Source: Streptomyces sp. NBC_00690
Lineage (GTDB): Bacteria; Actinomycetota; Actinomycetes; Streptomycetales; Streptomycetaceae
Direction of reading: 5' to 3'
DNA: 64,000 nt
Assembly: GCF_036226685.1 (NCBI RefSeq)
Contig: NZ_CP109009.1
Location: 1,798,001 to 1,862,000, forward strand
The notes below the pieces were generated by a model that saw only the letters and a list, made by a program, of their open reading frames with translations, ran no database searches and was not told where the DNA came from. Within the stretch, counting starts at the first letter, position 1. The number at the start of each line of letters is the position of its first letter. The position numbers were made by a program, and so were the translations under genes. Shown piece after piece: positions 1 through 11,340 of this stretch.

Positions 1-66
1 CTTGAGGGCCGACAGGCACTGCTCGACCAGGCGCTGAAGGGCCTGGAGGAGTTCGGGGGCCGCTAG
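1..66 (+). CDS. C-terminal end of an unidentified protein (possibly DUF349 family)
   Basis: The window opens inside a plus-strand frame that ends at TAG (64-66). Only 21 residues are visible; the tail reads LLDQALKGLEEFGGR, an amphipathic helix. From memory, a DUF349 coiled-coil protein lies convergent to relA in Streptomyces, and an Ala/Leu/Glu helical tail would fit that family. The sequence alone cannot prove it. The gene converges on relA and shares the hairpin at 95-140. Confidence 0.4.
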   Translation, partial: LEGRQALLDQALKGLEEFGGR

Positions 67-94
67 TCCGCTCCGCACGAACAGCAAGAACCAT

Positions 95-140
95 ACGAAG
101 AGGGGCTCTCGTACCACCAGGTACGAGAGCCCCTCTTCGT
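95..140. terminator. Bidirectional terminator between the left-edge gene and relA
   Basis: A perfect 21-bp inverted repeat (95-115 with 120-140) has a 4-base ACCA loop and lies between two convergent stop codons. No long U-tract follows, which is usual for Streptomyces terminators. Confidence 0.85.
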
Positions 141-169
141 GCGGCGACTGACGGGCTGACCAGCGGGGT

Positions 170-2719
170 TTACGGTCGGCGCGCCGAGGTGACCCGGTAG
201 ACGTCGTAGACGCCCTCCACTCCCCGTACCGCCTTCAGCACATGGCCGAGGTGCTTGGGGTCTCCCATTTCGAAGGTGAAGCGCGAGGTGGCCACCCGGT
301 CGCGGGAGGTCTGGACGGCCGCCGACAGGATGTTCACATGCTGGTCGGACAGGACCCGCGTGACGTCGGAGAGCAGTCGGGACCGATCCAGCGCCTCCAC
401 CTGGATGGCGACCAGGAAGACCGACGACTGGGTGGGCGCCCACTCGACGTCCAGGATCCGTTCGGGCTGCTGGGACAGCGAGTCGACGTTGACACAGTCG
501 GCCCGGTGCACCGAGACGCCGCTGCCGCGGGTGACGAAGCCGATGATCGGATCGCCGGGGACCGGTGTACAGCATCGGGCGAGCTTGACCCAGACGTCCT
601 CGACGCCCTTGACGACCACACCGGGGTCGTTGCTGGAACGGCGCTTCTTGCGGCTGCGCGAGGGCGGTACCGACTCGGCGATGTCCTCGTTGGCGGCTTC
701 TTCGCCGCCGAGCGCCTGGACGAGTTTCTGGACGACGCCCTGGGCCGCGACATGACCCTCGCCGATCGCCGCGTACAGGGACGAGATGTCCGGGTAGCGC
801 ATCTCGTGCGCCAGGGTGACCAGGGAGTCGCCGGTGAGGATGCGTTGGATGGGCAGGTTCTGCTTGCGCATCGCCCGCACGATGGCGTCCTTGCCCTGCT
901 CGATCGCTTCCTCGCGGCGCTCCTTGGAGAACCAGGCTCGGATCTTGTTGCGGGCGCGGGGCGACTTGACGAACCCCAGCCAGTCGCGGGACGGGCCCGC
1001 GCCTTCGGCCTTGGAGGTGAACACCTCGACCAGATCGCCGTTGTCGAGGGTGGACTCCAACGGCACGAGCCGCCCGTTGACCCGTGCCCCTATGGTCCGA
1101 TCGCCCACCTCCGTGTGCACGGCGTACGCGAAGTCGACCGGTGTGGCGCCCGCCGGGAGCGCTATCACGTCGCCCTTCGGTGTGAAGACGAAGACCTCGT
1201 TGCGTGAGAGGTCGAAGCGCAGCGATTCGAGGAACTCGGACGGGTCCTCGGTCTCCTTCTGCCAGTCGAGCAACTGGCGCAGCCACGCCATGTCGTTGAC
1301 GTGGTCGTCCTTGCCCGACCTCTTGGGCACGTCGGTACGGACCTTGGACGCCCCGGCGACGGCCTCCTGCTTGTACTTCCAATGGGCCGCGATGCCGTAC
1401 TCGGCCCGACGGTGCATGTCGAAGGTGCGGATCTGGAGTTCGACCGGCTTGCCGTTGGGACCGATGACCGTCGTGTGCAGCGACTGGTACATGTTGAACT
1501 TCGGCATCGCGATGTAGTCCTTGAACCGGCCGGGGACCGGATTCCATCGCGCGTGGACCGTACCGAGCGCCGCGTAGCAGTCGCGCACGGACTCCACCAG
1601 CACACGGATGCCCACCAGGTCGTAGATCTCCGCGAAGTCCCGGCCGCGGACGATCATCTTCTGGTAGACGCTGTAGTAGTGCTTGGGGCGACCGGTGACG
1701 GTGGCCTTGATCCGGGCGGCCCGAAGGTCGGACTGCACCTCGTCGGTCACTATGGCGAGGTACTCGTCGCGCTTGGGCGCCCGCTCGGCGACCAGTCGCA
1801 CGATCTCGTCGTACATCTTCGGGTAGAGGATCGCGAAGGCGAGGTCCTCCAGCTCCCACTTGATGGTGTTCATGCCCAGGCGATGGGCGAGGGGAGCGTA
1901 GATCTCCAGCGTCTCGCGGGCCTTCTTCTCCTGCTTCTCCCGCTTGAGGTAGCGCATGGTGCGCATGTTGTGCAGTCGGTCGGCGAGCTTGATGACCAGG
2001 ACCCGGGGGTCCTTGGCCATGGCGACGACCATCTTGCGCACGGTCTCGGCCTGGGCTGCCTCGCCGAACTTGACCTTGTCCAGCTTGGTCACACCGTCGA
2101 CGAGTAGGGCGACCTGGTCGCCGAAGTCACGACGCAGCGTGTCGAGCCCGTACTCCGTGTCCTCGACGGTGTCGTGCAGCAACCCGGCCATCAGCGTCGC
2201 GGGGTCCATGCCCAACTCGGCGAGGATGGTGGTGACGGCGAGTGGATGGGTGATGTACGGATCGCCACTCTTGCGCTTCTGTCCCCGGTGCCACCGCTCG
2301 GCGACCTGGTAGGACTTCTCGATCTGCCGGAGCGTGGCCGTCTCGATCTTGGGGTCATTGCTGCGCACGATCCGCAGCAGTGGCTCCAGGACGGGGTTGT
2401 ACGGCGAAGACCGCTGCACGCCGAGCCGCGCGAGGCGAGCCCGTACGCGGTTGGAGGAGCCGGCGGCGGAGCGCTGGGTGCTCCCGGGTGCCGGCCGGGA
2501 GCCCGGAGCGGGTGCGGGACGGGACTTGGCCGCCGGCGAGGGCGTGGCCGGTTTCAGCGCCGAGGACGCCGTGGAGCCGGTCGCACCGCTGGGGCGCTCG
2601 GGAGCTGCCGACCCTGGCTTTTCAGCCGGATTCTTCTCGGGCACGACAGGGGCTGCCGCGGCCTTGTCGGCCTTCTGGACGGGCTGCGCGGCGGTGGCGG
2701 GACGGGCCTCGTCTGGCAA
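170..2719 (-). CDS. relA: Bifunctional (p)ppGpp synthetase/hydrolase RelA (Rel)
   Basis: This is a long RSH-family protein that makes and degrades (p)ppGpp in the cytoplasm during the stringent response. After an Ala/Pro-rich N-terminus of about 90 residues come the HD hydrolase domain (HDTVEDT near residue 182), the synthetase domain ([20 protein letters not shown]), a TGS domain ([15 protein letters not shown]), the Cys-containing zinc-finger region ([13 protein letters not shown]) and a C-terminal ACT domain. The intact HD motif indicates a bifunctional enzyme. I chose the TTG at 2719 (LPDEARP) because GAGGAG sits 5 bases upstream and the resulting 849 residues match the usual Streptomyces RelA size. 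An in-frame ATG at 2770 with a weaker GAGG is the alternative. It is the last gene after apt. Confidence 0.95.
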   Translation of the reverse strand: MPDEARPATAAQPVQKADKAAAAPVVPEKNPAEKPGSAAPERPSGATGSTASSALKPATPSPAAKSRPAPAPGSRPAPGSTQRSAAGSSNRVRARLARLGVQRSSPYNPVLEPLLRIVRSNDPKIETATLRQIEKSYQVAERWHRGQKRKSGDPYITHPLAVTTILAELGMDPATLMAGLLHDTVEDTEYGLDTLRRDFGDQVALLVDGVTKLDKVKFGEAAQAETVRKMVVAMAKDPRVLVIKLADRLHNMRTMRYLKREKQEKKARETLEIYAPLAHRLGMNTIKWELEDLAFAILYPKMYDEIVRLVAERAPKRDEYLAIVTDEVQSDLRAARIKATVTGRPKHYYSVYQKMIVRGRDFAEIYDLVGIRVLVESVRDCYAALGTVHARWNPVPGRFKDYIAMPKFNMYQSLHTTVIGPNGKPVELQIRTFDMHRRAEYGIAAHWKYKQEAVAGASKVRTDVPKRSGKDDHVNDMAWLRQLLDWQKETEDPSEFLESLRFDLSRNEVFVFTPKGDVIALPAGATPVDFAYAVHTEVGDRTIGARVNGRLVPLESTLDNGDLVEVFTSKAEGAGPSRDWLGFVKSPRARNKIRAWFSKERREEAIEQGKDAIVRAMRKQNLPIQRILTGDSLVTLAHEMRYPDISSLYAAIGEGHVAAQGVVQKLVQALGGEEAANEDIAESVPPSRSRKKRRSSNDPGVVVKGVEDVWVKLARCCTPVPGDPIIGFVTRGSGVSVHRADCVNVDSLSQQPERILDVEWAPTQSSVFLVAIQVEALDRSRLLSDVTRVLSDQHVNILSAAVQTSRDRVATSRFTFEMGDPKHLGHVLKAVRGVEGVYDVYRVTSARRP

Positions 2720-2877
2720 GAGCGCTCCTCGTGCGGTTCCGGGTCCCCCAGTCAGGTCCGGAGAGGCCATGGTATCGACCTCGGCGTACTACTGCCCCAG
2801 AGGCTGAAACAGGCCCCTGGGGTCCCGGCATTCCCGGGGCTCTCAGGAGCCTGTCTACAACTGGTCGGACCCTCCGG

Positions 2878-3420
2878 TCACAGAGTGAGCAGCGACTCCA
2901 GCGGAGCGCCGCGCAGCGCGGGCTCCAGTCGACTCCGGCCGGAGAGAAAACCGAGCTCCATGAGAACGGCTATGCCCGCGACCTCGGCGCCACCACGACG
3001 GATCAGCTGCATCGCCGCCTCGGCGGTACCGCCTGTCGCGAGGACGTCGTCGATGACCATCACACGGTCACCGTCGTTGAGGTCCTCGGCGTGGATCTCG
3101 ATCTCCGCGGTGCCGTACTCCAGGTCGTACGTCTGCGCCAAGGTGGCTCCGGGCAGCTTGCCCGCCTTGCGGACCGGGATGAAACCCAGTCCGGCACGGA
3201 CCGCGACCGGCGCTCCCAGGATGAAGCCGCGCGCTTCGAGCCCGACGACCTTGGTCGCCCCGTGCCGCACGCAGATCTCGGTGAGCGCATCGGTGAGGAC
3301 CGAGAACGCCTTCGGGTCCGCGAGCAGCGGGGTGATGTCCTTGAAGACCACTCCCGGCTGGGGATAGTCGTGGACGTCGCGGATACGGCTGAGGAGCAGC
3401 TCCTGGGAAGCGGTGGTCAT
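2878..3420 (-). CDS. apt: Adenine phosphoribosyltransferase
   Basis: A 180-residue purine-salvage enzyme that converts adenine and PRPP to AMP. The type I PRPP-binding signature VMVIDDVLATGGTA is intact, and the N-terminal DYPQPGVVFKDITPLL segment is typical of bacterial Apt. Its ATG overlaps the secF stop by 4 bases (ATGA), so translation is probably coupled to secF. The secD-secF-apt-relA order is conserved in actinobacteria. Confidence 0.97.
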   Translation of the reverse strand: MTTASQELLLSRIRDVHDYPQPGVVFKDITPLLADPKAFSVLTDALTEICVRHGATKVVGLEARGFILGAPVAVRAGLGFIPVRKAGKLPGATLAQTYDLEYGTAEIEIHAEDLNDGDRVMVIDDVLATGGTAEAAMQLIRRGGAEVAGIAVLMELGFLSGRSRLEPALRGAPLESLLTL

Positions 3421-4574
3421 CGCCGCCTGCCCGATGAGCGGCCCCGACCCCGCCCACGCTGCCCCACTACGGGACTGCTGGGGCTGCTGGGGCCACCCGC
3501 GACCACCGGAGCGGCGTCGAGCGGGCCGTCGTGATTGTGGGGGGTTTGGGGGTCGTCCCCGTGGGAGGGGTCATCGTCCTCGTCGACCGACTCGCCCTTG
3601 GAGAGGGCCGCAGCGCGCTTGGCCAGGACCCGCTTGCGCAGGGCCTTCATCTGCGGTTCGCGTTCCTTGAGGTCGGCGACCAGCGGAGTGGCGATGAAGA
3701 TCGAGGAGTACGCACCGGCCGCGAGGCCGACGAACAGCGACAGCGAGATGTCGTTGAGCATGCCCGCGCCGAGGAACCCGCCACCGATGAACAGCAGGCC
3801 GGCGACCGGCAGCAGCGCGACGATCGTGGTGTTGATGGAACGCACCAGCGTGCCGTTCAGACTGCGGTTGGCGATCTCGCTGTAGGTGTTGCGCGACTGT
3901 TTGGTGACCCCGACCGCACCCTCCTTGAGACCGTCGAAGACGACGACGGTGTCGTAGAGGGAGTAGCCAAGGATGGTCAAGAGACCGATCACCGTACCCG
4001 GCGTGACCTCGAAGCCGACCAGGGCATAGACGCCGACCGTGATCGTGAGGTCATGGATCAGCGCGATGAGGGCCGCGATCGCCATGCGCCATTCGAAGGC
4101 GATCGCCAGATAGATCACCACCAAGATCATGAAGACCCCGAGACCGGTCCATGCCTTGTTGGCGATCTGCTCGCCCCAGCTGGGTCCGACGAGTTCGGCG
4201 TCGATCTTGTCCACGGGGATGTTGAGATCCGTGGAGAGCTGCTTTTGGACCTTGGTGGCCTGAGCGGTGTCCAGCTCGCTGACCTGGATGCGCAGGCTGC
4301 CGTTGCCCAGCTCCTGGACGATGGCGTGGTGGCCGGACGACTCCTGCGCGGACTCCTGCGCCACCGAGACCGAGGCGTTCGACTTCGCGGGCGTGCTGAA
4401 GACGGCGCCGCCCTTGAACTCGATGCCCATGTTCAGACCCCGCACCGCCAGGCCGACGATGGCCGTGATGGTGATCAGGATCGAGACTGCGTACCAGAAC
4501 TTCCGCTTGGCGACGAAGTCATAGCCGATCTCGCCGCGATAGAGCCTGACGCCAATGGAGCCGAGACGTGACAT
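3417..4574 (-). CDS. secF: Protein translocase subunit SecF
   Basis: This 385-residue inner-membrane subunit, with SecD, supports the late proton-motive-force-dependent step of Sec export. Features are the N-terminal YDFVAKRKFWYAVS helix, the GLNMGIEFKGGAVF motif of the first periplasmic domain, and five further membrane segments ending near residue 310. The cytoplasmic tail is charged, with Asp/His- and Gly/Arg-rich stretches. The ATG lies one base after the secD stop and the gene end overlaps apt. Confidence 0.96.
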   Translation of the reverse strand: MSRLGSIGVRLYRGEIGYDFVAKRKFWYAVSILITITAIVGLAVRGLNMGIEFKGGAVFSTPAKSNASVSVAQESAQESSGHHAIVQELGNGSLRIQVSELDTAQATKVQKQLSTDLNIPVDKIDAELVGPSWGEQIANKAWTGLGVFMILVVIYLAIAFEWRMAIAALIALIHDLTITVGVYALVGFEVTPGTVIGLLTILGYSLYDTVVVFDGLKEGAVGVTKQSRNTYSEIANRSLNGTLVRSINTTIVALLPVAGLLFIGGGFLGAGMLNDISLSLFVGLAAGAYSSIFIATPLVADLKEREPQMKALRKRVLAKRAAALSKGESVDEDDDPSHGDDPQTPHNHDGPLDAAPVVAGGPSSPSSPVVGQRGRGRGRSSGRRR

Positions 4575-4575
4575 C

Positions 4576-6351
4576 TCACGCCTCCTTCGGTTCGGTGGGG
4601 GCGGAGGTGCGGCGCGAGCGGCGCAGCGGGGGCTTGGCGCCGAGACGCTTCGGGTCGAGGCCGGACCAGGGGTGACCGCCGCCGAAGAACTTGGTTTGCG
4701 CCATCAGCGTCATCAGGGGCTTGGTGAAGAAGAACACCACGACCACGTCCAGCAGGGTGGTCAGACCCAGCGTGAAGGCGAAGCCCTGGACCTTGCCGAC
4801 GGTGACCACGAAGAGGACCGCGGCGGCGAGGAACGAGACGAAGTCGGAGACCAGGATGGTGCGTCGGGCACGCGGCCAGGCACGCTCTACGGCCGGGCGG
4901 AGCGTACGGCCTTCGCGGATCTCGTCCCGGACGCGTTCGAAGTAGACGATGAACGAGTCCGCGGTGATACCGATGGCGACGATCGCGCCACACACGGCCG
5001 GCAGGTTCAGTGCGAACCCGATGGCCGGGCCGAGCAGCGCCATCAGCGAGTAGGTCAGACCCGCCGAGACGAAGAGGCTGAGGATGGCGATCGCGGACAG
5101 GCCGCGGTAGTAAGCCACCAGATAGATGATGACCAGCGCGAGGCCAATGGCACCCGCGATCAGACCGGCCTTCAACTGCTCGCCACCGAGGGCAGCGCTC
5201 ACCGTGGTGACGCTCTGTTCCTCGAAGCTCAGCGGCAGGGCACCGTAGGACAGGATGTTTCCGAGGTCCTGGGCTTCCTGCTGCTTGAAGCTGCCGGAGA
5301 TCTCGGCGCTGGCGCTCAGCACCGTGTTGACCTGCGGGGCGGAGACGACCTCGCCGTCGAGGACGATCGCGAACTGGTTCTGCGGGGACTGCTGCGCCGA
5401 CAGCTTGGTGGTGATCTTCTGGAACTTCTTGGCGCCGCCCTTGGTGAAGTCCATCGTGACGATCCAGATGCCACGCTGCTGGTCCATCTGACCCTTGGCG
5501 TCGTCGACGTCCTTGCCGTCGAGCTCCGCCGGGCCGAGCAGGTACTTCTCCCAGGTCTTGCCGCCGTCGTTGGAACCACAGGCGACCATGGGGTTCTCGG
5601 GCTTCGCGTCCTTGCCTGCATTGGCGCGGGACTTCTCGTCCATGCAGTTCAGCGCCGCGAACTCCTTGTCCAGCCCGCTCGTCTCCGGGGTCTGGCCCGG
5701 AGTCGTGGCGGGGGCAGGGGGCTGCGAGGGGTCGGCAGCCTTGCCGGACGCGGTGGGGGACGGAGACGTCGTGGCGGGGGCCTTCAGGCCCTCGGTGACG
5801 GCCCGACCCTGAGCAGTGGCGCTGGGTGCCACCGACGCGGCGGGGGAAGCCGGGTCCTTCTTCCCGTCCGTGGCCTTGTCCTTGCTGGACGCGGAGCTGG
5901 ATGCGGAGGGCGTCGGGGCGGGCTGCTGCGGTGTGACTCCGCCTGCGGCGGCCGTCAGCACCGGGCGGAAGTAGAGCTGCGCGGTGGTACCGACCTGCTT
6001 GCGGGCCTGCTCGGAGTCCGTCCCCTTGGGGATGTTGACGATGATGTTCTCGCGGCCCTGGGTCTGGACCTCGGCCTCCGAGACACCGAGACCATTGACG
6101 CGGCGCTCGATGATGCCGACCGCCGTGTTCATGTTGGTCTCGTTGACCGCGCTCTCCTTGCCGGGCTCCGCCTCGGCCTTGAGCGTGATCGTCGTACCGC
6201 CCGCGAGGTCGATGCCCAGTCGGGGCGTGGTGTGCCCGGACACGAACATCCCGCCGGTCAGCGCGACCATGGCGATCAGGATCATTACCAGGGTGCGCAC
6301 TGGCTTACCCTGGGCCCCCGCGGGCCTTCGGCCCCTGTTCGGTGCTGCCAC
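4576..6351 (-). CDS. secD: Protein translocase subunit SecD
   Basis: A 591-residue Sec accessory membrane protein. It has one N-terminal helix (VMILIAMVALTGGMF), a conserved LGIDLAGGTTITL motif, a large external P1 domain and five C-terminal membrane segments (YGALPLSFEEQSVTTVSAAL precedes them; ADSFIVYFERVRDEIREG lies between). The P1 domain carries a roughly 110-residue Pro/Ala/Ser/Thr-rich insertion (about residues 135-225), common in actinobacteria. The GTG start at 6351 is preceded by GAGAAG. It is cotranscribed with secF and probably with yajC. Confidence 0.96.
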   Translation of the reverse strand: MAAPNRGRRPAGAQGKPVRTLVMILIAMVALTGGMFVSGHTTPRLGIDLAGGTTITLKAEAEPGKESAVNETNMNTAVGIIERRVNGLGVSEAEVQTQGRENIIVNIPKGTDSEQARKQVGTTAQLYFRPVLTAAAGGVTPQQPAPTPSASSSASSKDKATDGKKDPASPAASVAPSATAQGRAVTEGLKAPATTSPSPTASGKAADPSQPPAPATTPGQTPETSGLDKEFAALNCMDEKSRANAGKDAKPENPMVACGSNDGGKTWEKYLLGPAELDGKDVDDAKGQMDQQRGIWIVTMDFTKGGAKKFQKITTKLSAQQSPQNQFAIVLDGEVVSAPQVNTVLSASAEISGSFKQQEAQDLGNILSYGALPLSFEEQSVTTVSAALGGEQLKAGLIAGAIGLALVIIYLVAYYRGLSAIAILSLFVSAGLTYSLMALLGPAIGFALNLPAVCGAIVAIGITADSFIVYFERVRDEIREGRTLRPAVERAWPRARRTILVSDFVSFLAAAVLFVVTVGKVQGFAFTLGLTTLLDVVVVFFFTKPLMTLMAQTKFFGGGHPWSGLDPKRLGAKPPLRRSRRTSAPTEPKEA

Positions 6352-6494
6352 CTTCTCGTTTCTCCCTGTCCAACCGCCCCGCGCGGGGTATGCGCTCGGG
6401 CGGCCACGAAGTGTTGTGGGGACCTGCCCCCGAAGAAGTCAACACGACCAGAGGACCGCTTGGCATCGGCCGTGCCCGCGGTCCCCGAACATGG

Positions 6495-6974
6495 CTACTT
6501 GTCGCCGTCGGCCTTGTTGTCTTTGGTCACCTCGGTGTCAGCGTCGGCGGCTGCGGGCTCGTCCGACTTGGGCTTCTTGCCCAGCTCGATCTTGGTGACA
6601 TCGGTGTCAGCCGCGTTCGTCGTGTCCGACTCGGTGCCCTCGGTGAGCGAGGAGGCGTCATCGGGCACGATCGTGGTCTGCTCGGCGGGGTCGTCGCCGT
6701 GGACGATGCGGTTGTACTCCTCGTCGTCGAGGACGGCACCGATGGAGTTCTTCGCGTAGACGGCGTGGACGCCGGGGGCGACCTCAAGGAGCACGGTGTC
6801 CTCGTGAAGCTCCTTGACAGTGGCGTACATGCCTCCGATCGTGCGGACTCCTGTGCCTGGCTGCATCGAGTCGCGCATCTGCGCGGCCTGCTGCTGCTTC
6901 TTCTTGGCGGAGCGGGTCATCAGGAACATGGCCCCGATGAGCACGATGAAGGGGAGGAAGGTCAGGAGATTCAC
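6495..6974 (-). CDS. yajC: Preprotein translocase subunit YajC
   Basis: A 159-residue protein with one N-terminal membrane helix (NLLTFLPFIVLIGAMFLMT) followed by the YajC signature (AKKKQQQAAQMRDSMQPG, then TIGGMYATVKELHED). The C-terminal 70 residues are acidic and low complexity, longer than in proteobacterial YajC. The start is GTG at 6974. YajC associates with SecDF, and secD follows after 143 bases. Confidence 0.93.
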   Translation of the reverse strand: MNLLTFLPFIVLIGAMFLMTRSAKKKQQQAAQMRDSMQPGTGVRTIGGMYATVKELHEDTVLLEVAPGVHAVYAKNSIGAVLDDEEYNRIVHGDDPAEQTTIVPDDASSLTEGTESDTTNAADTDVTKIELGKKPKSDEPAAADADTEVTKDNKADGDK

Positions 6975-7140
6975 GGGAAGAAACTTCCTTCAAACGACCG
7001 CGTCGGTGAGGCGGCCTATCTACGGGGGTGGGTACGCCGACCTGGAAGGGGCGGCATCGGCGGAGTCTAAGCGAGTCCGCATCATTGGAACAACGCCCAG
7101 CATCGCACTGTGGTTCCTCCCGCGAAGAGTCTCCGCGCCG

Positions 7141-8232
<1,092 letters not shown>

Positions 8233-8644
8233 TGCGGAAGTGCCTCATCGGGTTGGCGCGGCCGGGGCCGCGGGCGGACGGTCCTGAACGGTCGGGGCGG
8301 GGCGGCTGGGGTGTCGCCCCCGCTCGGGGTGGATCAGGGGTGGGCGAATCAACGAGGGCGGTGCGAAAGTCTCAACTCACCGACGCCGCTGGGGAACGCG
8401 TGGAGTCGCCCCGACTGCCCGGCTCGACCCACTCGTACGAGGGACACCCGTGCGGGGGATGCGGCGGTGCCAGGGAGCTCCTGCCGTCCCGTCGCGCGGA
8501 ACCATGGGGTGACGGAGGCGGGGGATGAGCAGACCTTCGCCCACGGCAGGGAAGGTCTTCGTCGGCTGCCGAGGTCGAGGCGGCACCCCCCGCACACGAG
8601 TCCTCGCTCCGGGTCGCGCCCGGGTCGAACCGCCCGCCCACACC
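8233..8644. other. Non-coding interval between ruvA and ruvB
   Basis: About 410 bases hold no frame with convincing homology or a ribosome site. An inverted repeat (AGACCTTC/GAAGGTCT) lies near 8531-8556. A possible minus-strand promoter lies at 8347-8375. Confidence 0.5.
8347..8375 (-). promoter_or_regulatory. Candidate ruvB promoter
   Basis: On the minus strand TTGAGA (8375-8370) and TTGATT (8352-8347) are 17 bases apart, about 115 bases upstream of the ruvB GTG. The -35 is good and the -10 is poor, so this is tentative. Confidence 0.3.
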
Positions 8645-9262
8645 TCATCGCGTGCGGTTCAGCGTCTGGAGCGCGGCCCGCAGCAGCGCCCCGATCTGGG
8701 GTTCGCCGCTCGACGCCTCCGCCTGAGGGGCGACCGCGGTCACCGCCTCATCGGCCTCGCGCGTGGCGTATCCCAGGCCGATCAGGGCGGCGTGCAGTTG
8801 ATCGCGCCACGATGCGGTGACCGCGCTGCCTACGCCACGGCTGGCGCCGTGGGCTCCGAGTGGCTCCCCCAGCCGGTCCTTCAACTCCAGGAGCAGTTTC
8901 TGTGCGCCTCTCTTGCCGATGCCGGGCACGGCGGTCAGCGTCTTCTCATCACCTGACGCCACCGCGATCCGCAGCACATCGGGGGTGTGCACCGCCAGCA
9001 TCGCCTGTGCGAGGCGCGGCCCGACGCCGCTGGCGGTCTGGAGGAGCTCGAACACCTGCCGCTCATCGTCATCGGTGAAGCCGTAGAGCGTCAGGGAGTC
9101 CTCCCGGACCACCAGGGAGGTCGCGAGCTTGGCCTGCTCGCCGATGCGGAGCGTCGCGAGGGTGCGGGGAGCGCACTGCACTGCCATCCCGATCCCCCCG
9201 ACTTCGATCACCGCGGTCGTCGGGGCGAGTGCGGCGACCGGGCCGCTCACAAAGGCGATCAT
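8645..9262 (-). CDS. ruvA: Holliday junction DNA helicase subunit RuvA
   Basis: A 205-residue junction-binding protein. It begins [12 protein letters not shown] and has the OB-fold N-terminus ([11 protein letters not shown]), the two helix-hairpin-helix motifs ([17 protein letters not shown] and [19 protein letters not shown]) and the flexible C-terminal RuvB-binding domain. ATG at 9262 gives a 4-base ATGA overlap with the ruvC stop, which fixes the start although the frame stays open much farther upstream. Confidence 0.96.
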   Translation of the reverse strand: MIAFVSGPVAALAPTTAVIEVGGIGMAVQCAPRTLATLRIGEQAKLATSLVVREDSLTLYGFTDDDERQVFELLQTASGVGPRLAQAMLAVHTPDVLRIAVASGDEKTLTAVPGIGKRGAQKLLLELKDRLGEPLGAHGASRGVGSAVTASWRDQLHAALIGLGYATREADEAVTAVAPQAEASSGEPQIGALLRAALQTLNRTR

Positions 9263-9789
9263 GCGGTACGGCCTTTCGCTGTGTGCTGGGCGACCGCCTG
9301 CTGGAGGCGGTTCTGGGCGGGGGCACGCCAGATGTGGCAGATGGCCAGGGCGAGGGCATCGGCGGCATCGGCCGGTTTGGGTGGCGCTGCGAGCCGGAGC
9401 AGTCGGGTCACCATCGCGCCCACCTGCGCCTTGTCCGCGCGACCGCTGCCGGTCACGGCAGCCTTGACCTCGCTCGGTGTGTGGAGGACGACGGGCAGAC
9501 CTCGGCGTGCGGCACAGAGCATCGCGACGGCACTGGCCTGGGCGGTGCCCATCACCGTCCGTACGTTGTGCTGGCTGAAGACCCGCTCCACGGCGACGCA
9601 GTCGGGTCGGTGGTCGTCGAGCCACTGCTCGATGCCCTGCTCGATGGCGACCAGCCGAACGCCGAGCGCGGCATCGCTGGGCGTGCGGACGACGCCGACG
9701 CCGATCATCGTCAACGGACGGCCTGCCACGCCTTCGACGACTCCGACACCGCACCGGGTCAGGCCGGGGTCGACCCCGAGCACGCGCAC
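9259..9789 (-). CDS. ruvC: Crossover junction endodeoxyribonuclease RuvC
   Basis: A 176-residue resolvase that cuts Holliday junctions. The RNase H-like acidic residues sit in [28 protein letters not shown] and [10 protein letters not shown]...[13 protein letters not shown]. The start is GTG at 9789. It is translationally coupled to ruvA and follows yebC on the same strand, but a strong terminator at 9871-9898 separates the two. Confidence 0.96.
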   Translation of the reverse strand: MRVLGVDPGLTRCGVGVVEGVAGRPLTMIGVGVVRTPSDAALGVRLVAIEQGIEQWLDDHRPDCVAVERVFSQHNVRTVMGTAQASAVAMLCAARRGLPVVLHTPSEVKAAVTGSGRADKAQVGAMVTRLLRLAAPPKPADAADALALAICHIWRAPAQNRLQQAVAQHTAKGRTA

Positions 9790-9866
9790 GTAGCCCCTCC
9801 TTCGGTCACCTGTTTGTGCAGGCTATCCGCTGCCACTGACAATCCGCTGCCACGGGCGGGACACGG

Positions 9867-9898
9867 AAAACGGGCCGACGGTGGGTGCCGTCGGCCCG
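9867..9898 (-). terminator. Rho-independent terminator after yebC
   Basis: An 11-bp perfect stem (9871-9881 with 9888-9898) with a TGGGTG loop is followed, in the minus direction, by TTTT (AAAA at 9867-9870). It suggests ruvC needs its own promoter or readthrough. Confidence 0.85.
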
Positions 9899-9921
9899 TA
9901 CTCCACAGGTGTGTGCGTCGA

Positions 9922-10674
9922 TCAGGCGTCGACCTTCTCCATGACCTCGTCCGAGACGTCGAAGTTGGCGAAGACGTTCTGGACGTCGTCGCTGTCCTCC
10001 AGCGCGTCGATGAGCTTGAAGATCTTGCGCGCGCCCTCTTCGTCCAACTCGATCTGCATGGTCGGGACGAAGTTGGCCTCGGCCGAGTCATAGTCGATGC
10101 CCTCGGTCTGAAGCGCCGTGCGCACCGCGACGAGGTCGGTCGCCTCGCTGAGGACCTCGAACGACTCTCCGAGGTCGTTGACCTCTTCCGCGCCCGCGTC
10201 CAGGACGGCTCCGAGGACGTCGTCCTCGGTCAGCTCGCCCTTGGGGACGATCACGACGCCCTTGCGGTGGAAGAGGTAGGAGACGGAACCGGGGTCGGCC
10301 ATCGAACCGCCGTTGCGGGTCATGGCGACCCGGACGTCGGACGCCGCGCGGTTGCGGTTGTCGGTGAGGCACTCGATGAGGACGGCGACCCCGTTGGGAC
10401 CGTACCCCTCGTACATGATCGTCTCGTAGTCGGCGCCGCCCGCTTCGAGGCCGGCGCCGCGCTTGAGCGCGGAGTCGATGTTCTTGTTGGGCACCGACTG
10501 CTTCTTCGCCTTCTGAATGGCGTCGAAGAGGGTCGGGTTGCCCTCGATGTCAGCACCGCCGGTCCGGGCCGCGACCTCGATGTTCTTGATCAGCTTCGCG
10601 AAGAGCTTGCCGCGCTTGGCATCGATCACGGCCTTCTTGTGCTTCGTCGTAGCCCATTTAGAGTGGCCGGACAT
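9922..10674 (-). CDS. yebC: YebC/PmpR (TACO1) family protein
   Basis: A 250-residue protein with the family N-terminus [23 protein letters not shown], followed by [12 protein letters not shown] and [19 protein letters not shown]. The family is described both as transcriptional regulators and, more recently, as ribosome-associated factors that relieve stalling; the sequence does not decide between them. AAGGAG lies 8 bases before the ATG. Confidence 0.95.
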   Translation of the reverse strand: MSGHSKWATTKHKKAVIDAKRGKLFAKLIKNIEVAARTGGADIEGNPTLFDAIQKAKKQSVPNKNIDSALKRGAGLEAGGADYETIMYEGYGPNGVAVLIECLTDNRNRAASDVRVAMTRNGGSMADPGSVSYLFHRKGVVIVPKGELTEDDVLGAVLDAGAEEVNDLGESFEVLSEATDLVAVRTALQTEGIDYDSAEANFVPTMQIELDEEGARKIFKLIDALEDSDDVQNVFANFDVSDEVMEKVDA

Positions 10675-10737
10675 CTGCCTGTCTCCTTCGCGTTACCCAT
10701 TGCGCTTGCGTTCGGCAGAGATCCTACCGGGACGGGC

Positions 10738-11340
10738 TCACCTGACCGCGCGCACCATGTCCGCGAAGAGACCGTGCATCCGGTGGTCCCCGGTGAGTTC
10801 AGGGTGGAAGGACGTGGCGAGGACCCGGCCCTGCCGGACCGCGACGATGTGACCGTCGTACTCGGCCAGGACTTCGACGGCGGCGCCGACCGACTCCACC
10901 CACGGTGCGCGGATGAACACGCCTTCCACCGGGCCGCCCTCGACGCCCGCGACCTCGACAGCCGCCTCGAAGGACTCGTTCTGCCGACCGAAGGCGTTGC
11001 GGCGCACGATCATCTCGATGCCGCCGATCGTCTCCTGACCGGATCGCGGGTCGAGGATCTTGTCGGCGAGGAGGATCAGCCCGGCGCAGGTCCCGTAGAC
11101 CGGCATCCCGGAGCGCACCCGCTCGCGCAGCGGCTCCATCATGCCGAAGAGATGGGCCAGTTTGGAGATGGTGGTGGACTCCCCACCGGGTATGACCAGC
11201 CCGGCGACCTCCTCCAACTCCTCGGGACGTCTGACCGACCTGGCCACGGCGCCCGCCGCGACCAGGGCCGCCAGATGCTCCCGTACATCGCCCTGGAGTG
11301 CGAGGACTCCGATGACCGGATGGGCGGGAGCGGTCATCAC
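10738..11340 (-). CDS. pdxT: Pyridoxal 5'-phosphate synthase glutaminase subunit PdxT
   Basis: A 200-residue class I glutaminase supplying ammonia to PdxS. It shows [13 protein letters not shown], the PGGESTTI loop, the nucleophile Cys in [12 protein letters not shown] and the His-Glu pair in SFHPELTGD. The GTG start at 11340 overlaps the pdxS stop (GTGA); an ATG three bases later is equally possible. Confidence 0.96.
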   Translation of the reverse strand: MMTAPAHPVIGVLALQGDVREHLAALVAAGAVARSVRRPEELEEVAGLVIPGGESTTISKLAHLFGMMEPLRERVRSGMPVYGTCAGLILLADKILDPRSGQETIGGIEMIVRRNAFGRQNESFEAAVEVAGVEGGPVEGVFIRAPWVESVGAAVEVLAEYDGHIVAVRQGRVLATSFHPELTGDHRMHGLFADMVRAVR

